A DNA stretch of 64,000 nucleotides, from assembly GCF_014644555.1 (NCBI RefSeq), contig NZ_BMKX01000009.1, positions 49,271-113,270 on the forward strand. The letters run 5' to 3'. The translations under genes and the position numbers were made by a program. The DNA is from Glutamicibacter ardleyensis. Lineage in GTDB: Bacteria > Actinomycetota > Actinomycetes > Actinomycetales > Micrococcaceae. The notes beneath the pieces were generated by a model, which did no database searches, was not told the origin of the DNA, and was given only the letters and a program-made list of their open reading frames with translations. The first letter of the stretch is position 1; every line of letters begins with the position of its first letter. Positions 49,041-58,190 of the stretch are shown in pieces.

Positions 49041-49808
49041 GTGGTTGATGTTAAAGCCGTAGCTCAGAAGCTCGCCGATTTGCACGAATCAAACAGCACC
49101 TTGGTGCTCCCGACCGTCTGGGATACCTGGAGTGCGAAGATTGCCGCCGAGGCAGGATTTGAAGCGCTCACCATCGGCAGCCACCCCGTGGCCGACGCTA
49201 CCGGTAGCAGCGACGGCGAGCAGATGGATTTTAAAGAGTATTTGCGCACCTGCCAACGAGTTGTAGATTCCGTCACGCTGCCGGTCAGCGTCGACGTGGA
49301 GTCGGGTTATGGGTTGGCTCCCGGAGAATTGATCGGGCGTTTGCTGGATGCCGGAGCCGCCGGCGCAAATATCGAAGACGTGGTGCACTCCGAGGGTAAA
49401 CGCGTTCGTGATCGCCAAGAACACGCCGACTACATCGCCGCGGCCAGAGCCGAAGCCGATGCGGCAGGCGTGGCATTTGTGATCAACGGCCGTACCGACG
49501 CGGTGAAGCTTGGCACCGAGGTATTTGCCGACCCGCTGGCTGAGGCCGTAGCCCGCGTCAAACTCATGGAGCAGGCCGGCGCACGGTCGGTCTACCCGGT
49601 GGGGCTCAGCTCCGCCGAACAGATCCGCGAGCTGGTGGCCGCCGTGCAGATCCCGGTTAATGTCACCGCGCACCCGGTGAAGGGTCATGCCGCCGGAGAC
49701 CTGGCGCAACTGCGTTCACTGGGCGTGCGTCGGGTGAGCTTTGGCCCGCTATGGCAAATGTGGTTGGCCGAAACTTCAGCCACACAACTGGCGCAGTGGA
49801 GCAAATAA
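49041..49808 (+). CDS. Isocitrate lyase/PEP mutase family protein
   Basis: A 255-residue TIM-barrel protein. LVLPTVWDTWSAKIAAEAGF, SVDVESGYG and GANIEDVVHSEGK are family typical; it may act on a 2-methylisocitrate-like or phosphono substrate. GTG 49041 is chosen since GAGGAGG is 5 nt upstream; the in-frame ATG at 49011 does not look family-like. Confidence 0.85.
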   Translation: MVDVKAVAQKLADLHESNSTLVLPTVWDTWSAKIAAEAGFEALTIGSHPVADATGSSDGEQMDFKEYLRTCQRVVDSVTLPVSVDVESGYGLAPGELIGRLLDAGAAGANIEDVVHSEGKRVRDRQEHADYIAAARAEADAAGVAFVINGRTDAVKLGTEVFADPLAEAVARVKLMEQAGARSVYPVGLSSAEQIRELVAAVQIPVNVTAHPVKGHAAGDLAQLRSLGVRRVSFGPLWQMWLAETSATQLAQWSK

Positions 49809-49834
49809 CTCTTTGAACGCACGCGCCAGGTCGT

Positions 49835-50332
49835 TTACGCCGTGAGTATGCCGGCGGCGTAGGCGGCCTGAGCGACGTGCGCGATGGCGTCGTCGATAAT
49901 CGAGATCAGACGGACCCCACGAGTGACCGCAGGATCCCAGCTGCGGTCGATCACCTCGTCTAGTTGCGTGGGCGTTAAGGTGCTCGCATAGTCGCCGAGC
50001 GCGGTGAGCGTGGCTTCCAAGTATTCCAGCAGTAGCGCCTGATCGTTGACCTTGATGCGCGCTGCTTCTGCGGAGCTATGACCATAACCAACGCTGGCAC
50101 CTAGCTCGCCGAGATCAAACCTTTCGGCATATTCGTCCCAGAGCTGCGCCTGGCCGGTGAGCGGAGCCAACTGCGCGTCAACTTCCCGCGAGCTGTGCCA
50201 GAGTAACCACGCAATTGAATTGGGGTGCCCGGCCGGGTGGGCATTGAGCTGTTCGGCGGTGAGCTGTGGCAGATTTTGGGCCGAGCTGATTGGCAGGCGG
50301 GCGAGTGTGCTGAAAATTTCTGGTGTATCCAT
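49835..50332 (-). CDS. DinB family protein (mycothiol transferase-like)
   Basis: A 165-residue four-helix bundle. NSIAWLLWHSSREVDAQLA and IIDDAIAHVAQAAYAAGIL place the metal-ligand His residues. DinB/DUF664 proteins of actinobacteria are mycothiol transferases or related. Starts ATG 50332. Confidence 0.8.
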   Translation of the reverse strand: MDTPEIFSTLARLPISSAQNLPQLTAEQLNAHPAGHPNSIAWLLWHSSREVDAQLAPLTGQAQLWDEYAERFDLGELGASVGYGHSSAEAARIKVNDQALLLEYLEATLTALGDYASTLTPTQLDEVIDRSWDPAVTRGVRLISIIDDAIAHVAQAAYAAGILTA

Positions 50333-50377
50333 ACTTCTTATTGTGCTCTGAGATTCTCGCGCTGTCAGTTTTCGGTA

Positions 50378-51490
50378 TTACAGCTCGGTGGCTGGCAACA
50401 GATCAAAACCGGCAGCTTCGGTAGGAACTCCGTTGATCTGCAGGGCTATTGAATGAGCTCCGGGGTAATAACGGCGTGTGGTAATCGGCCGGAAAGAATG
50501 TGTTCGCGCAATGTCGAGTTGTTCGCCCGGTGCCAGCGTGCGGGTGGTGAGTTTAAAAACCTTGGGTTTTGTCGCCCCGTTGGCCTTTTGATGGTTGACG
50601 ATGTAGTCGATGGCCAGCTGCGCCGACTCTCTCCCGGTATTTTTTATGCTGGCTGCAAATTCGATAGATGAACTCCACGCAATTTGTTCCCTGGCTACGG
50701 ACGGACCGGTGATATCTAGCGTGGCGGGCACAAAACCTAGTACTGCCAACGCGTCGGGGTTTCCGCGCTTAAGCAACGTGCGAAGCCCGTGCTTGACTAC
50801 CCCGAGCGTGGTATCGGACGGATTTTCTAACCAGCGCTGCGCCGTGTGGATGACCAACGAGGCTGATTCACGGCTCAGATCATTCAGGTGGTTAGCTACC
50901 GAACGACGCACATATTCACTTTCGTCCCGGTACAGCGCATCAAGAATGGGAATTGTCATTGCTGGGGCCGCGGTCAGCTGCGGTACGCGGACAGCCCACG
51001 GTAAATATGGACGGGTGCCTTCGCTAGCTAATCGGCGTACGTGCTCGTCAGGGGACTGCGTCCACCGGTGGGCGAAGGACAGCGCGCGTTCCAGATCGTG
51101 GTTTAGCAACAGTCGAATCGCGAATTCTGCGGTGAGTTTTCGGGTGAGCATGGCGAGCATTGTCATCGCGTCATCAAATGCTTCCGCGGTATTTTCTTGT
51201 ACCGCTCTGCTTGCCAGCGCGCTAGTCACCGGCCAAATCATCCAGCCGGTGAACGTTTCGCTGTGCTCACTGGCCCGACGAATGGCCGCCGCCAGTTGTG
51301 CGTAGTCATCAGGAAAATCTGCCAAGAGCGCGTCACGCAACGCATCGGAGCGTTCGCGCAGGCTCAGCGGTACAAATGTCGTGGAGACTGCTGGGAGGTG
51401 CTCCAGGGAGCGGTCCGAAACGACTGCTTGCATCTGGATGGAGAGTTGTTCGGCAACATCGGGGCCGATGAGTTGATCAGCGAAAGGCAT
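50378..51490 (-). CDS. DNA alkylation repair protein, HEAT-repeat
   Basis: A 370-residue AlkC/AlkD-type all-helical HEAT-repeat protein. RWTQSPDEHVRRLASEGTRP, DALYRDESEYVRRSVANHLN and LSRESASLVIHTAQRWLENP fit AlkC-like DNA glycosylases. Removes N3- and N7-alkyl bases. Starts ATG 51490. Confidence 0.85.
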   Translation of the reverse strand: MPFADQLIGPDVAEQLSIQMQAVVSDRSLEHLPAVSTTFVPLSLRERSDALRDALLADFPDDYAQLAAAIRRASEHSETFTGWMIWPVTSALASRAVQENTAEAFDDAMTMLAMLTRKLTAEFAIRLLLNHDLERALSFAHRWTQSPDEHVRRLASEGTRPYLPWAVRVPQLTAAPAMTIPILDALYRDESEYVRRSVANHLNDLSRESASLVIHTAQRWLENPSDTTLGVVKHGLRTLLKRGNPDALAVLGFVPATLDITGPSVAREQIAWSSSIEFAASIKNTGRESAQLAIDYIVNHQKANGATKPKVFKLTTRTLAPGEQLDIARTHSFRPITTRRYYPGAHSIALQINGVPTEAAGFDLLPATEL

Positions 51491-51536
51491 AAGGCCATTC
51501 TGGTCCTTAGTCGCTGAAAATCCGAATGCTTAAAAT

Positions 51537-51570
51537 CGTCGAGGGCCACCAAAAATGGTGGCCCTCGACG
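51537..51570 (-). terminator. Terminator after the HesB-like gene
   Basis: CGTCGAGGGCCACCA pairs perfectly with TGGTGGCCCTCGACG around AAAA, followed on the minus strand by a T-rich stretch. Confidence 0.9.
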
Positions 51571-51595
51571 GAAGCCTAAAGGTGTCTACCCGCTA

Positions 51596-51892
51596 CTAAG
51601 CGCGAGGCAGAATTTGGAAGCTGACAGCTCCCTCTTCGTTGACAGCTGCGTCTAGCACCTTGTCGTCGAGCTCATCGGTGACCAGCTCATCGAGGTATAC
51701 CGGGCTGCCTTCGCCACGGACTACCAGGTCGGCTGCTTCTGGTTCTGCAACAATCTGCACCGCAAATGCGGCCTCATCCGGTGCGCCTGCACCCTCGGCC
51801 TGGTGGATGCGTAGTCCAGCATTTTCTGCCTCGGACTGGTTGGTGACAATCGCGGTAACGATCGTATCTGCCTGATCGGTCAGTGTGAGCAC
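51596..51892 (-). CDS. HesB-like Fe-S biogenesis-type protein
   Basis: A 98-residue HesB/IscA-fold protein (LTLTDQADTIVTAIVTNQSE, QIVAEPEAADLVVRGEGSPV, YLDELVTDELDDKVLDAAVN). The Cys residues of canonical IscA are absent, as in the HesB-like actinobacterial subfamily. GTG 51892 chosen with AAGGAG on the minus strand; the frame's earlier part is not homologous. A terminator follows. Confidence 0.8.
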   Translation of the reverse strand: MLTLTDQADTIVTAIVTNQSEAENAGLRIHQAEGAGAPDEAAFAVQIVAEPEAADLVVRGEGSPVYLDELVTDELDDKVLDAAVNEEGAVSFQILPRA

Positions 51893-52117
51893 GGTGGCTC
51901 TCCTTCCGGTTGCGAACATGCCAAGGTCAGGGCATGTGGTTGCCACGATTCCAAAAAAAATAAATGATCGCAACCTCGCGTAACATGCACGAAATACGCT
52001 TCCGGTTAGTTTTCCCTCTCAGGTACGCTCCGCCCTCAATGCCCGACGCAAGGTCTTTCGAGCTGGGAAAATCATGGAGAAGTCGCAGAATTTCGGGCAG
52101 AAGCGAGGCAGTTGTCC

Positions 52118-52870
52118 TCAGGCTGTTCGCTTGACGATGCCCCGAGCGACGAAGAAGAGAATGCATAGTTGGACGACGAAGATCAGGGCACCGGAAAGCA
52201 CATCGTCCCAGCCCATGGCCAAACCAGACTGCAGGGTGCCGATGCCACTGGCGACCGGGTAGAACAGTGGCCAAAGAATGGCCAGATTTCTCACGAAGGC
52301 AAAAACGATCGAAAAAACCAGCGCAAACATGCCGAAGCTCAAAGCGACCGGAAGCGGGACAGATCCCACATGCTGTAGCGCAAAACCGACACTGGTGAGG
52401 AAAATTGCAGGAAGCCACCCAAAAGCTCGTTCCCACCGAAGGTAGAGCCAGCCAAAAACGAAGAGCGGCTCCCAGAAAACCAAGAAATTTGCTAACAGGT
52501 GGGGGAGTAACTGGACCTGAAGCTCAGAGGCGGTCACGATGAGCTGGTACGCGGAACCAGCACCTAGCACCGCCGCGATGATCAGTGAAGTCACTAAGAA
52601 CCTGCGAGTGAACCCAAGTCCTTCCCAGCCTTCCCCACGAAGACGCAACACGGTCAGGGCAGGAATCAGCGTGCCAACCAAGAGGATCCCCAGCACCAAA
52701 AACCAACTGCCCAACGCGCTGCCGGCAAAATAGCATCCCCAAAACGCGAGGAGAGTGCCCAAAGCGATAAGAGTGTCTCGGCCTGGATCCCATGCGATGA
52801 TTCGTCGTCGTGTGCGGTGGGTTGCGCGAGGTGCTTTTGCGCCGGGTGCTGGGGATATAGAACTCGACAT
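52118..52870 (-). CDS. CPBP-like intramembrane protein
   Basis: A 250-residue polytopic membrane protein. FWEPLFVFGWLYLRWERAFG and FLTSVGFALQHVGS resemble the CPBP intramembrane protease motifs 1 and 2, but motif 1 is EP rather than EE, so activity is uncertain. Starts ATG 52870. Confidence 0.65.
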   Translation of the reverse strand: MSSSISPAPGAKAPRATHRTRRRIIAWDPGRDTLIALGTLLAFWGCYFAGSALGSWFLVLGILLVGTLIPALTVLRLRGEGWEGLGFTRRFLVTSLIIAAVLGAGSAYQLIVTASELQVQLLPHLLANFLVFWEPLFVFGWLYLRWERAFGWLPAIFLTSVGFALQHVGSVPLPVALSFGMFALVFSIVFAFVRNLAILWPLFYPVASGIGTLQSGLAMGWDDVLSGALIFVVQLCILFFVARGIVKRTA

Positions 52871-53229
52871 GCTCGTTTCCTCAGGAAAGGGTGAGCTGGC
52901 GTTTCGGATACCAAGCCCAGCTCGGTGGTTCCACCCTAAATCTCTTCCTGCCCCTTGGCTAGGTCAACGCGTGATGCTTCTAGCGCCCGCCCTGGATGAC
53001 ACAGCGCGATCCGCGGATCGTGCCGGCCAGCGGAGTCGCTTCCAATCCCGCGGTAAAGACTTCCCTGAAATCGACGAGGCAGGACATGAGGGACTGCCAG
53101 AAGGTATTGCTGTTCTGGACGACGTTGCTGACCTGAACTTATCGGACTGCCTGCGAGCACCGAGCTCGAGGCACCGACGATAAACTGTGTACGTAGCAAG
53201 TTCACGTTCAGCTGGGGAAAGAGATTTTT
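52871..53229. other. Intergenic region of about 360 bp with no evident gene
   Basis: Only weak open frames antiparallel to each other are seen; no repeat, hairpin or tRNA. The region separates divergent CPBP-like and NAD(P)H-binding genes, and probably contains their promoters. Confidence 0.5.
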
Positions 53230-53844
53230 GTGAAGATTACCGTGGTGGGTGGTTCCAAGGGGACCGGGGCGCAGTTCGCGAAGCTGGCACATCAGGCTGG
53301 GCATGCGGTGACTGTGCTTTCACGCAGTGGTCAAGCCCCGTCCGGAGTGCGTGCGCTCGCCGGTGATGCAACAGATGCGCAGGTGGTGCGCGATGCCGTG
53401 GCCGGCGCCGACGCGGTGGTTCTCACCGTCGGTGCCGCGAAAAAGGTACCCCATCAGCGGGCATTGATCACGCAAACGGTCATTGCTGCGATGCACGATG
53501 CGGGGGTGCGGCGACTGGTGGTGCAGTCCTCGCTGGGAGCTGGGAATTCCGGTTCACAGATGCCAGGTTTTTTGCGCTTTGCCATGCTGTTGATGCTCGC
53601 TAAGCCGCTGGCCGATCATAATACGCAGGAAAACTACGTCAGCTCATCGGGTCTGGACTGGACAATTGTTCGCCCGACCGGACTGACGAATAAGGAAGCT
53701 ACTGGCAGCTGGAAGGCGCTGACGGTGTCGGACGCAGGGATGCTTGGCGGTACCATCACGCGCTCGGATCTGGCTGCGTTTCTGCTGCACACGCTGGATG
53801 ATAAGTCGAGTATTGGGCAGACCATCGGAATCAGCAACGGCTAG
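53230..53844 (+). CDS. NAD(P)H-binding SDR-like protein
   Basis: A 204-residue atypical short-chain dehydrogenase/NmrA-like protein. TVVGGSKGTGAQFAKLAHQA is the dinucleotide-binding Gly motif, SSGLDWTIVRPTGLTN the conserved end. Starts GTG 53230. Substrate unknown. Confidence 0.87.
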   Translation: MKITVVGGSKGTGAQFAKLAHQAGHAVTVLSRSGQAPSGVRALAGDATDAQVVRDAVAGADAVVLTVGAAKKVPHQRALITQTVIAAMHDAGVRRLVVQSSLGAGNSGSQMPGFLRFAMLLMLAKPLADHNTQENYVSSSGLDWTIVRPTGLTNKEATGSWKALTVSDAGMLGGTITRSDLAAFLLHTLDDKSSIGQTIGISNG

Positions 53845-53926
53845 GCCGCGGGGAAGACGAGACTACACCTCTGGCTGAGCCTGGTTCTGCCCGAGCCGTA
53901 TTTCAGCTTGCCGGTAGGCTGGGCAC

Positions 53927-54658
53927 ATGTATCTGGAAAACATTGTTTTCGATTCTGTAGACCCGCACACTCAGGGGCGATTCTGGCAAGAGCTATTAGG
54001 CTGCAAATTCTTGGGCGAAGAGGCTCAAGGGTTTGAAACTCGTCTGGAAATCCCCGGCGGACCCACACTGGATCTGTGCTTTCAACGTGTTGCCGAAGCA
54101 CCCGGCGAACCGGTCCGGTTGCATTTGGATCTACTTGGTGGGCCCGAGCAATCGCAAAGAGCCGCTCAGGCAGTAAAGCTCGGGGCGCGGCGCGGGGGCA
54201 TTAGGCAGCACGACGTTTCAGGGACCGTATGGGCAGATCCCGGGGGAAATGCGTTTTGCGTGCTGGAAAACCGCCCGTATTCTTCGACGGGTCCCATCGC
54301 CGCGCTGCCGCTGGATTCGGCCGATGTCTCGCGCGATGCGCAGTTCTGGGCTTGGCTCACCGGGTGGAACCAAAGCTTTGCCGGGCAGCCCGGTTCCTTA
54401 CGGCACCGGAGCGGGCATGGACCGCTGCTGGAATTGCACCCGGAATCAGAACCAAAAGGACCGGCCAAAAACCGGATGCACTTGGATATGCGTTTGGAAT
54501 CAGGTGATGACGCGCAGGTCATTGCCGAAGAAATCGTGGCTCGCGGCGGTCGGGAGCTGCACCCAAACTGGGGAGAGCTAGCATGGCGGGTCTATCAAGA
54601 CCCCTCTGGAAACGAATTTTGTGTGCTCCCAGTGGCTGGTGGCGGTAATGATGACTAA
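53927..54658 (+). CDS. VOC family protein, two glyoxalase domains
   Basis: A 243-residue protein with two tandem VOC units (FDSVDPHTQGRFWQELLG, then LDSADVSRDAQFWAWLTG, each ending VWADPGGNAFCVLE or YQDPSGNEFCVLP). Common actinobacterial glyoxalase-like protein. The stop overlaps the following methyltransferase start. Confidence 0.9.
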   Translation: MYLENIVFDSVDPHTQGRFWQELLGCKFLGEEAQGFETRLEIPGGPTLDLCFQRVAEAPGEPVRLHLDLLGGPEQSQRAAQAVKLGARRGGIRQHDVSGTVWADPGGNAFCVLENRPYSSTGPIAALPLDSADVSRDAQFWAWLTGWNQSFAGQPGSLRHRSGHGPLLELHPESEPKGPAKNRMHLDMRLESGDDAQVIAEEIVARGGRELHPNWGELAWRVYQDPSGNEFCVLPVAGGGNDD

Positions 54659-55397
54659 TGAACCGGTAGTGGACGCAAACTTCAATGACGAGCTACTTGC
54701 TCGACTCTATGACCCGCTTGATCCAGACCGTAGTGATCTGGAGATCTATACACAACTGATCACAGCAATAGACGCCCACAAAATTTTGGATCTCGGGTGT
54801 GGAACTGGAACCTTCGCTTGCATCCTGGCCGGGGCAGGATTCGAAGTGACCGGGGTTGACCCTGCCGGTGCTTCCTTAGTCGTGGCACGGGAAAAACCTG
54901 AGGCAGCGCGCGTCCACTGGGTGCACGGTACGGTGCACGATCTGCCAACCGGGGATTTTGATGCGGCGGTAATGACCGCAAACGTTGCTATGGTCTTCAC
55001 CGATGATGCGCAATGGCAAAATACTCTGCAGCGCATTGCACTGGCGCTGAAACCCGGAGGAACGCTGATCTTTGAAACACGGCGACCAGAAGTGCGGGCG
55101 TGGGAACAATGGACCGAGCAACTAACTCGTGAAACGACCGTCGTTGCCGGGCAAGGAGCGGTGACCACCTGGGTTCAGGTGCTTGGTTACGACAACGAAC
55201 TTCTGCGCTTTCGCGAAACCTTCCGCTTCGAAGACGAAACCGAAATGATCTCCGAATCCACGCTTCGTTATCGAAACCGTGAGCATATTGAAGCGACGCT
55301 GGATGCGGCCGGATTCGAAGTGCGCGAGGTCCTCGACGCCCCGGACAGGCCCGGACGGCAGTTGATCTTCGTTGCCCAACGTCGCATGAACGGATAG
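54648..55397 (+). CDS. Class I SAM methyltransferase
   Basis: About 249 residues. KILDLGCGTGTFACILAGAG is motif I (SAM binding), with FDAAVMTANVAMVFTDDAQW and LALKPGGTLIFETRRPEVRA typical. Starts at ATGATG 54648/54651, overlapping the VOC stop, so translationally coupled. Substrate unknown. Confidence 0.9.
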   Translation: MMTNEPVVDANFNDELLARLYDPLDPDRSDLEIYTQLITAIDAHKILDLGCGTGTFACILAGAGFEVTGVDPAGASLVVAREKPEAARVHWVHGTVHDLPTGDFDAAVMTANVAMVFTDDAQWQNTLQRIALALKPGGTLIFETRRPEVRAWEQWTEQLTRETTVVAGQGAVTTWVQVLGYDNELLRFRETFRFEDETEMISESTLRYRNREHIEATLDAAGFEVREVLDAPDRPGRQLIFVAQRRMNG

Positions 55398-55448
55398 TCT
55401 CGAACCCATCGACGGCCACGGTAGATGCCTGTCGACGGGATAGGACAT

Positions 55449-56147
55449 ATGAAAACCCATCTGGCAGGTGACACCCGCGTTGTTGGTAGCGCGCTCGTGC
55501 TCGGCGCCGTCAGCATCATTCATTCGACTGCGCAGCTGATTGCCACGGACGGCCCGCTTGCGGATGCCACGCAAATCTTGTTGATGCCGGCACTGGCCGC
55601 GGTTTTGCTTCTTGCCACACGGCGTCCGCGAAGCATCTTGGTGCGCTGGGTGCTGCTGGCGTTGGGATGTTCCTGGCTGGGCGATACGATCCCGAGGTTC
55701 ATGACCGGCGACCCGGCTTTTCTGACGATGGTTGGCTGCTTTTTGCTCGCGCAGCTGTGCTATTTGCTGGCGCTGCGAACCTATTGGCGCCACTCGGTGC
55801 TCTATCGGCCCTGGTGGGTGATCCCGTATCTGTTCGCCTTCGCATGGCTGGTGATCGTTTGTGCTCCGCATGCGGGGTCGTTGCTAATCCCCGTGGTGAT
55901 TTACGGTGCGGCCTTAACGCTGATGGCTGTGCTATCAACCGGTCTGGGCACGCTCGCCGGAGCCGGTGGCGCGATCTTCTTCATCTCCGATGCGCTCATT
56001 GCGCTGCGTTCCTTTGCCGGCATCGAGATGCCGGCTCATTCATTTTGGATCATGCTCAGCTACGTGGTGGGCCAGTCCATGATTGTGGCTGCCGTAGCCC
56101 GCCAAGTACGTTTCACAGCACTGGAACCCGACAAAGGACGAGTATGA
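55449..56147 (+). CDS. Lysoplasmalogenase-like membrane protein (YhhN/TMEM86 family)
   Basis: A 232-residue polytopic protein with about eight helices, e.g. LVLGAVSIIHSTAQLIA, RWVLLALGCSWLGDTIPRFM and FFISDALIALRSFAG, matching the YhhN/TMEM86 pattern. Hydrolyses lysoplasmalogen or lyso-lipid ether bonds in characterised members. ATG 55449 (MKTHLAG) chosen. It overlaps the following hydrolase gene by 4 bp. Confidence 0.82.
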   Translation: MKTHLAGDTRVVGSALVLGAVSIIHSTAQLIATDGPLADATQILLMPALAAVLLLATRRPRSILVRWVLLALGCSWLGDTIPRFMTGDPAFLTMVGCFLLAQLCYLLALRTYWRHSVLYRPWWVIPYLFAFAWLVIVCAPHAGSLLIPVVIYGAALTLMAVLSTGLGTLAGAGGAIFFISDALIALRSFAGIEMPAHSFWIMLSYVVGQSMIVAAVARQVRFTALEPDKGRV

Positions 56148-56986
56148 AACCCGCACAACCCGACGAACAATCGCTTCCCGAAGGCATCGCCGCAGTTCAC
56201 GGCAGCGGCCTGCCGGTGGTCATGGTGCACGGCAATGGCGTGGATCATCGAATTCTTTTGGCGCTTGATGATCAATTGGCGCGGCCCGGAAACCTGCAAC
56301 GCATCTATGTTGACCTGCCCGGCTTTGGCGGCACGCCGGCGTTGCCCGGGCGCGCGGGGCTACCAGAATATGCAAACTGGCTGCAAGCATTGCTCAAAGA
56401 CCAGCTCGGAACAGAGCCTTTTGCGCTGATTGGCAATTCGCTCGGCGGTTTGCTGGCCCAGGAGATGGCCGATCGCTTTGGAAAACAAATTCTCGGCATG
56501 GTCCTGCTCGCTCCGGTCATCCGGCCTGCACCCGAAGAGCGCAACCTTCCGGCGCGCAGCATCGTCCACGAGGACGAAGTGCTGCTTGAAGAGCTGGGCA
56601 ACATCAATGCCGGCCACTATGCGCAGACCTCGGTGATTCAAACACGAGCCAACTGGGAACAATTTGAAAGACACGTGCTGCCCGGAGTGCTCAGCGCAGA
56701 TCTGCGGGCGATGGCGCACCTCTCGCAACGCTATTATTTGGACACCTTGCCGGTGGACCGCAAGCACGTGTGGACGATGCCGGTACTCATCGCCTGCGGA
56801 ATGCAAGACCATATCGTGGGGTTTAAGGATGCTAAGGCGCTGCTTGAACGGTACCCGAACGCTTCATTTCTTGAATTAGAGCACGCAGGACATAACGTGC
56901 ACATTGACCAGCCGGAGATTTTGGCGCAGGCGCTGGACCGTTGGCTGGATTCAGTGCGACTCGCTACCGGGTCAGCGACAAACTAA
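56144..56986 (+). CDS. Alpha/beta hydrolase
   Basis: A 280-residue hydrolase: VMVHGNGVDHRILLALDD, IGNSLGGLLAQEMADR (nucleophile Ser), CGMQDHIVGF (Asp) and EHAGHNVHIDQPE (His). Substrate unknown. Starts ATG 56144 overlapping the upstream stop by 4 bp. Confidence 0.92.
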   Translation: MKPAQPDEQSLPEGIAAVHGSGLPVVMVHGNGVDHRILLALDDQLARPGNLQRIYVDLPGFGGTPALPGRAGLPEYANWLQALLKDQLGTEPFALIGNSLGGLLAQEMADRFGKQILGMVLLAPVIRPAPEERNLPARSIVHEDEVLLEELGNINAGHYAQTSVIQTRANWEQFERHVLPGVLSADLRAMAHLSQRYYLDTLPVDRKHVWTMPVLIACGMQDHIVGFKDAKALLERYPNASFLELEHAGHNVHIDQPEILAQALDRWLDSVRLATGSATN

Positions 56987-56990
56987 CGCT

Positions 56991-58190
56991 CTAGCCAAAG
57001 GCGCTAAACCCGGTGAGATCACGGCCAAGAATGAGAGCCTGGATGGATTCGGTGCCCTCATAGGTGTGCAGCGCCTCGACATCACCCAGATGACGAATCA
57101 CATGGTTTTCCAAGAGGATCCCATTGCCACCGAGCAGGTCCCGGGCTGTCGCGGCGATGCGCCTGGCGGCACGGGTGTTGTGGTACTTCAGCAGCGACGC
57201 CTGGGTGGGACGCAAGCTGTTGGCCGCCTGCGCGTGGGCCACGGCCCGGCATTGGAGCTGCATATTTGTCAGTTCCGCCAACATTTGTGCCAGCCGTTCC
57301 TGAACCATTTGATGTGCGCCCAAGGGTTTGCCAAATTGGGTGCGGCTTTTTGCGTAATGCAGGCAGGCCTCGAACATGCTCAGCGCGTGACCTAAAGCGG
57401 ACCAGCCAACATTCACCCGCGTGTCCACCAAGGCACGGGAAACGTCCTTGAACGACCTCACCCCTGGCAGCAGGGCCTCGGGTCCTACCGTCACGTTCTG
57501 CAGCGATATTTCGGCTTGGTCAATGGCACGCAGCACCCCTTTGCCGCCGATGACTTCCGCAGAATATCCTGATGTTTGCTGATCAACGATGAAACCTTTG
57601 ACCTGTGAATCTGCCTCGTCGCGCGCCCAGACAATGGTGATCCCGCCGGATGCGCCGTTGCCGATCCATTTTTTATGCCCGTTCAGAACCCATCGCCCAC
57701 CTTCACAGCGTGCCGAGGTGGCTAAGCCCACCGAATCGGAGCCATGCCCGGGCTCGGAGAGTGCAAAACCGCCCAGTAATTCGCCGGTAGCCAGCGGCTG
57801 GAGGTACCGCTCCTGTTGTTCGGCGCTGCCAAAGAGCACCAGACTACGCAGGACCAGTCCACCTTGCACCGCGGCTGCAGCCGCCATCGAGCCATCGGCC
57901 CTGGAAATTTCCATAGCTACCAACCCGGCAGCCAACGGAGACATCACCCGGTGCCCTGGGATGTTTAGTCCGTCGGTGAGTAGATCCAATTCACCCATCC
58001 GGCGTACCAACTGGACCGGGTAGTGCGCTTGCTCCCAGTAGTTGTTGATCTGCGGCAATATTTCTGCCCCATAGGTTTTCGCGGTATTCCAAAATTCCTG
58101 GTCTTGCGCGGTAACGTCGGCGAAGGTTGAGAAATAATCGGTATCGAGACTTTCACTTAGTTCATACCGCATCGACGGTTCTGAACTCAT
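56991..58190 (-). CDS. Acyl-CoA dehydrogenase, glutaryl-CoA dehydrogenase-like
   Basis: A 399-residue flavoprotein. The C-terminal EALHTYEGTESIQALILGRD carries the catalytic Glu in a TYEGT context, as in glutaryl-CoA dehydrogenase. GGFALSEPGHGSD and GHKKWIGNGASGG are FAD-binding elements. Starts ATG 58190, overlapping the ligase by 4 bp; last of a thiolase-ligase-dehydrogenase operon. Confidence 0.92.
   Translation of the reverse strand: MSSEPSMRYELSESLDTDYFSTFADVTAQDQEFWNTAKTYGAEILPQINNYWEQAHYPVQLVRRMGELDLLTDGLNIPGHRVMSPLAAGLVAMEISRADGSMAAAAAVQGGLVLRSLVLFGSAEQQERYLQPLATGELLGGFALSEPGHGSDSVGLATSARCEGGRWVLNGHKKWIGNGASGGITIVWARDEADSQVKGFIVDQQTSGYSAEVIGGKGVLRAIDQAEISLQNVTVGPEALLPGVRSFKDVSRALVDTRVNVGWSALGHALSMFEACLHYAKSRTQFGKPLGAHQMVQERLAQMLAELTNMQLQCRAVAHAQAANSLRPTQASLLKYHNTRAARRIAATARDLLGGNGILLENHVIRHLGDVEALHTYEGTESIQALILGRDLTGFSAFG

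Noticed and set aside
52755-53183. Plus-strand open frame in the gap after the CPBP-like gene
   Set aside because: Starts antisense to the CPBP-like gene and shows no motif or ribosome-binding site.
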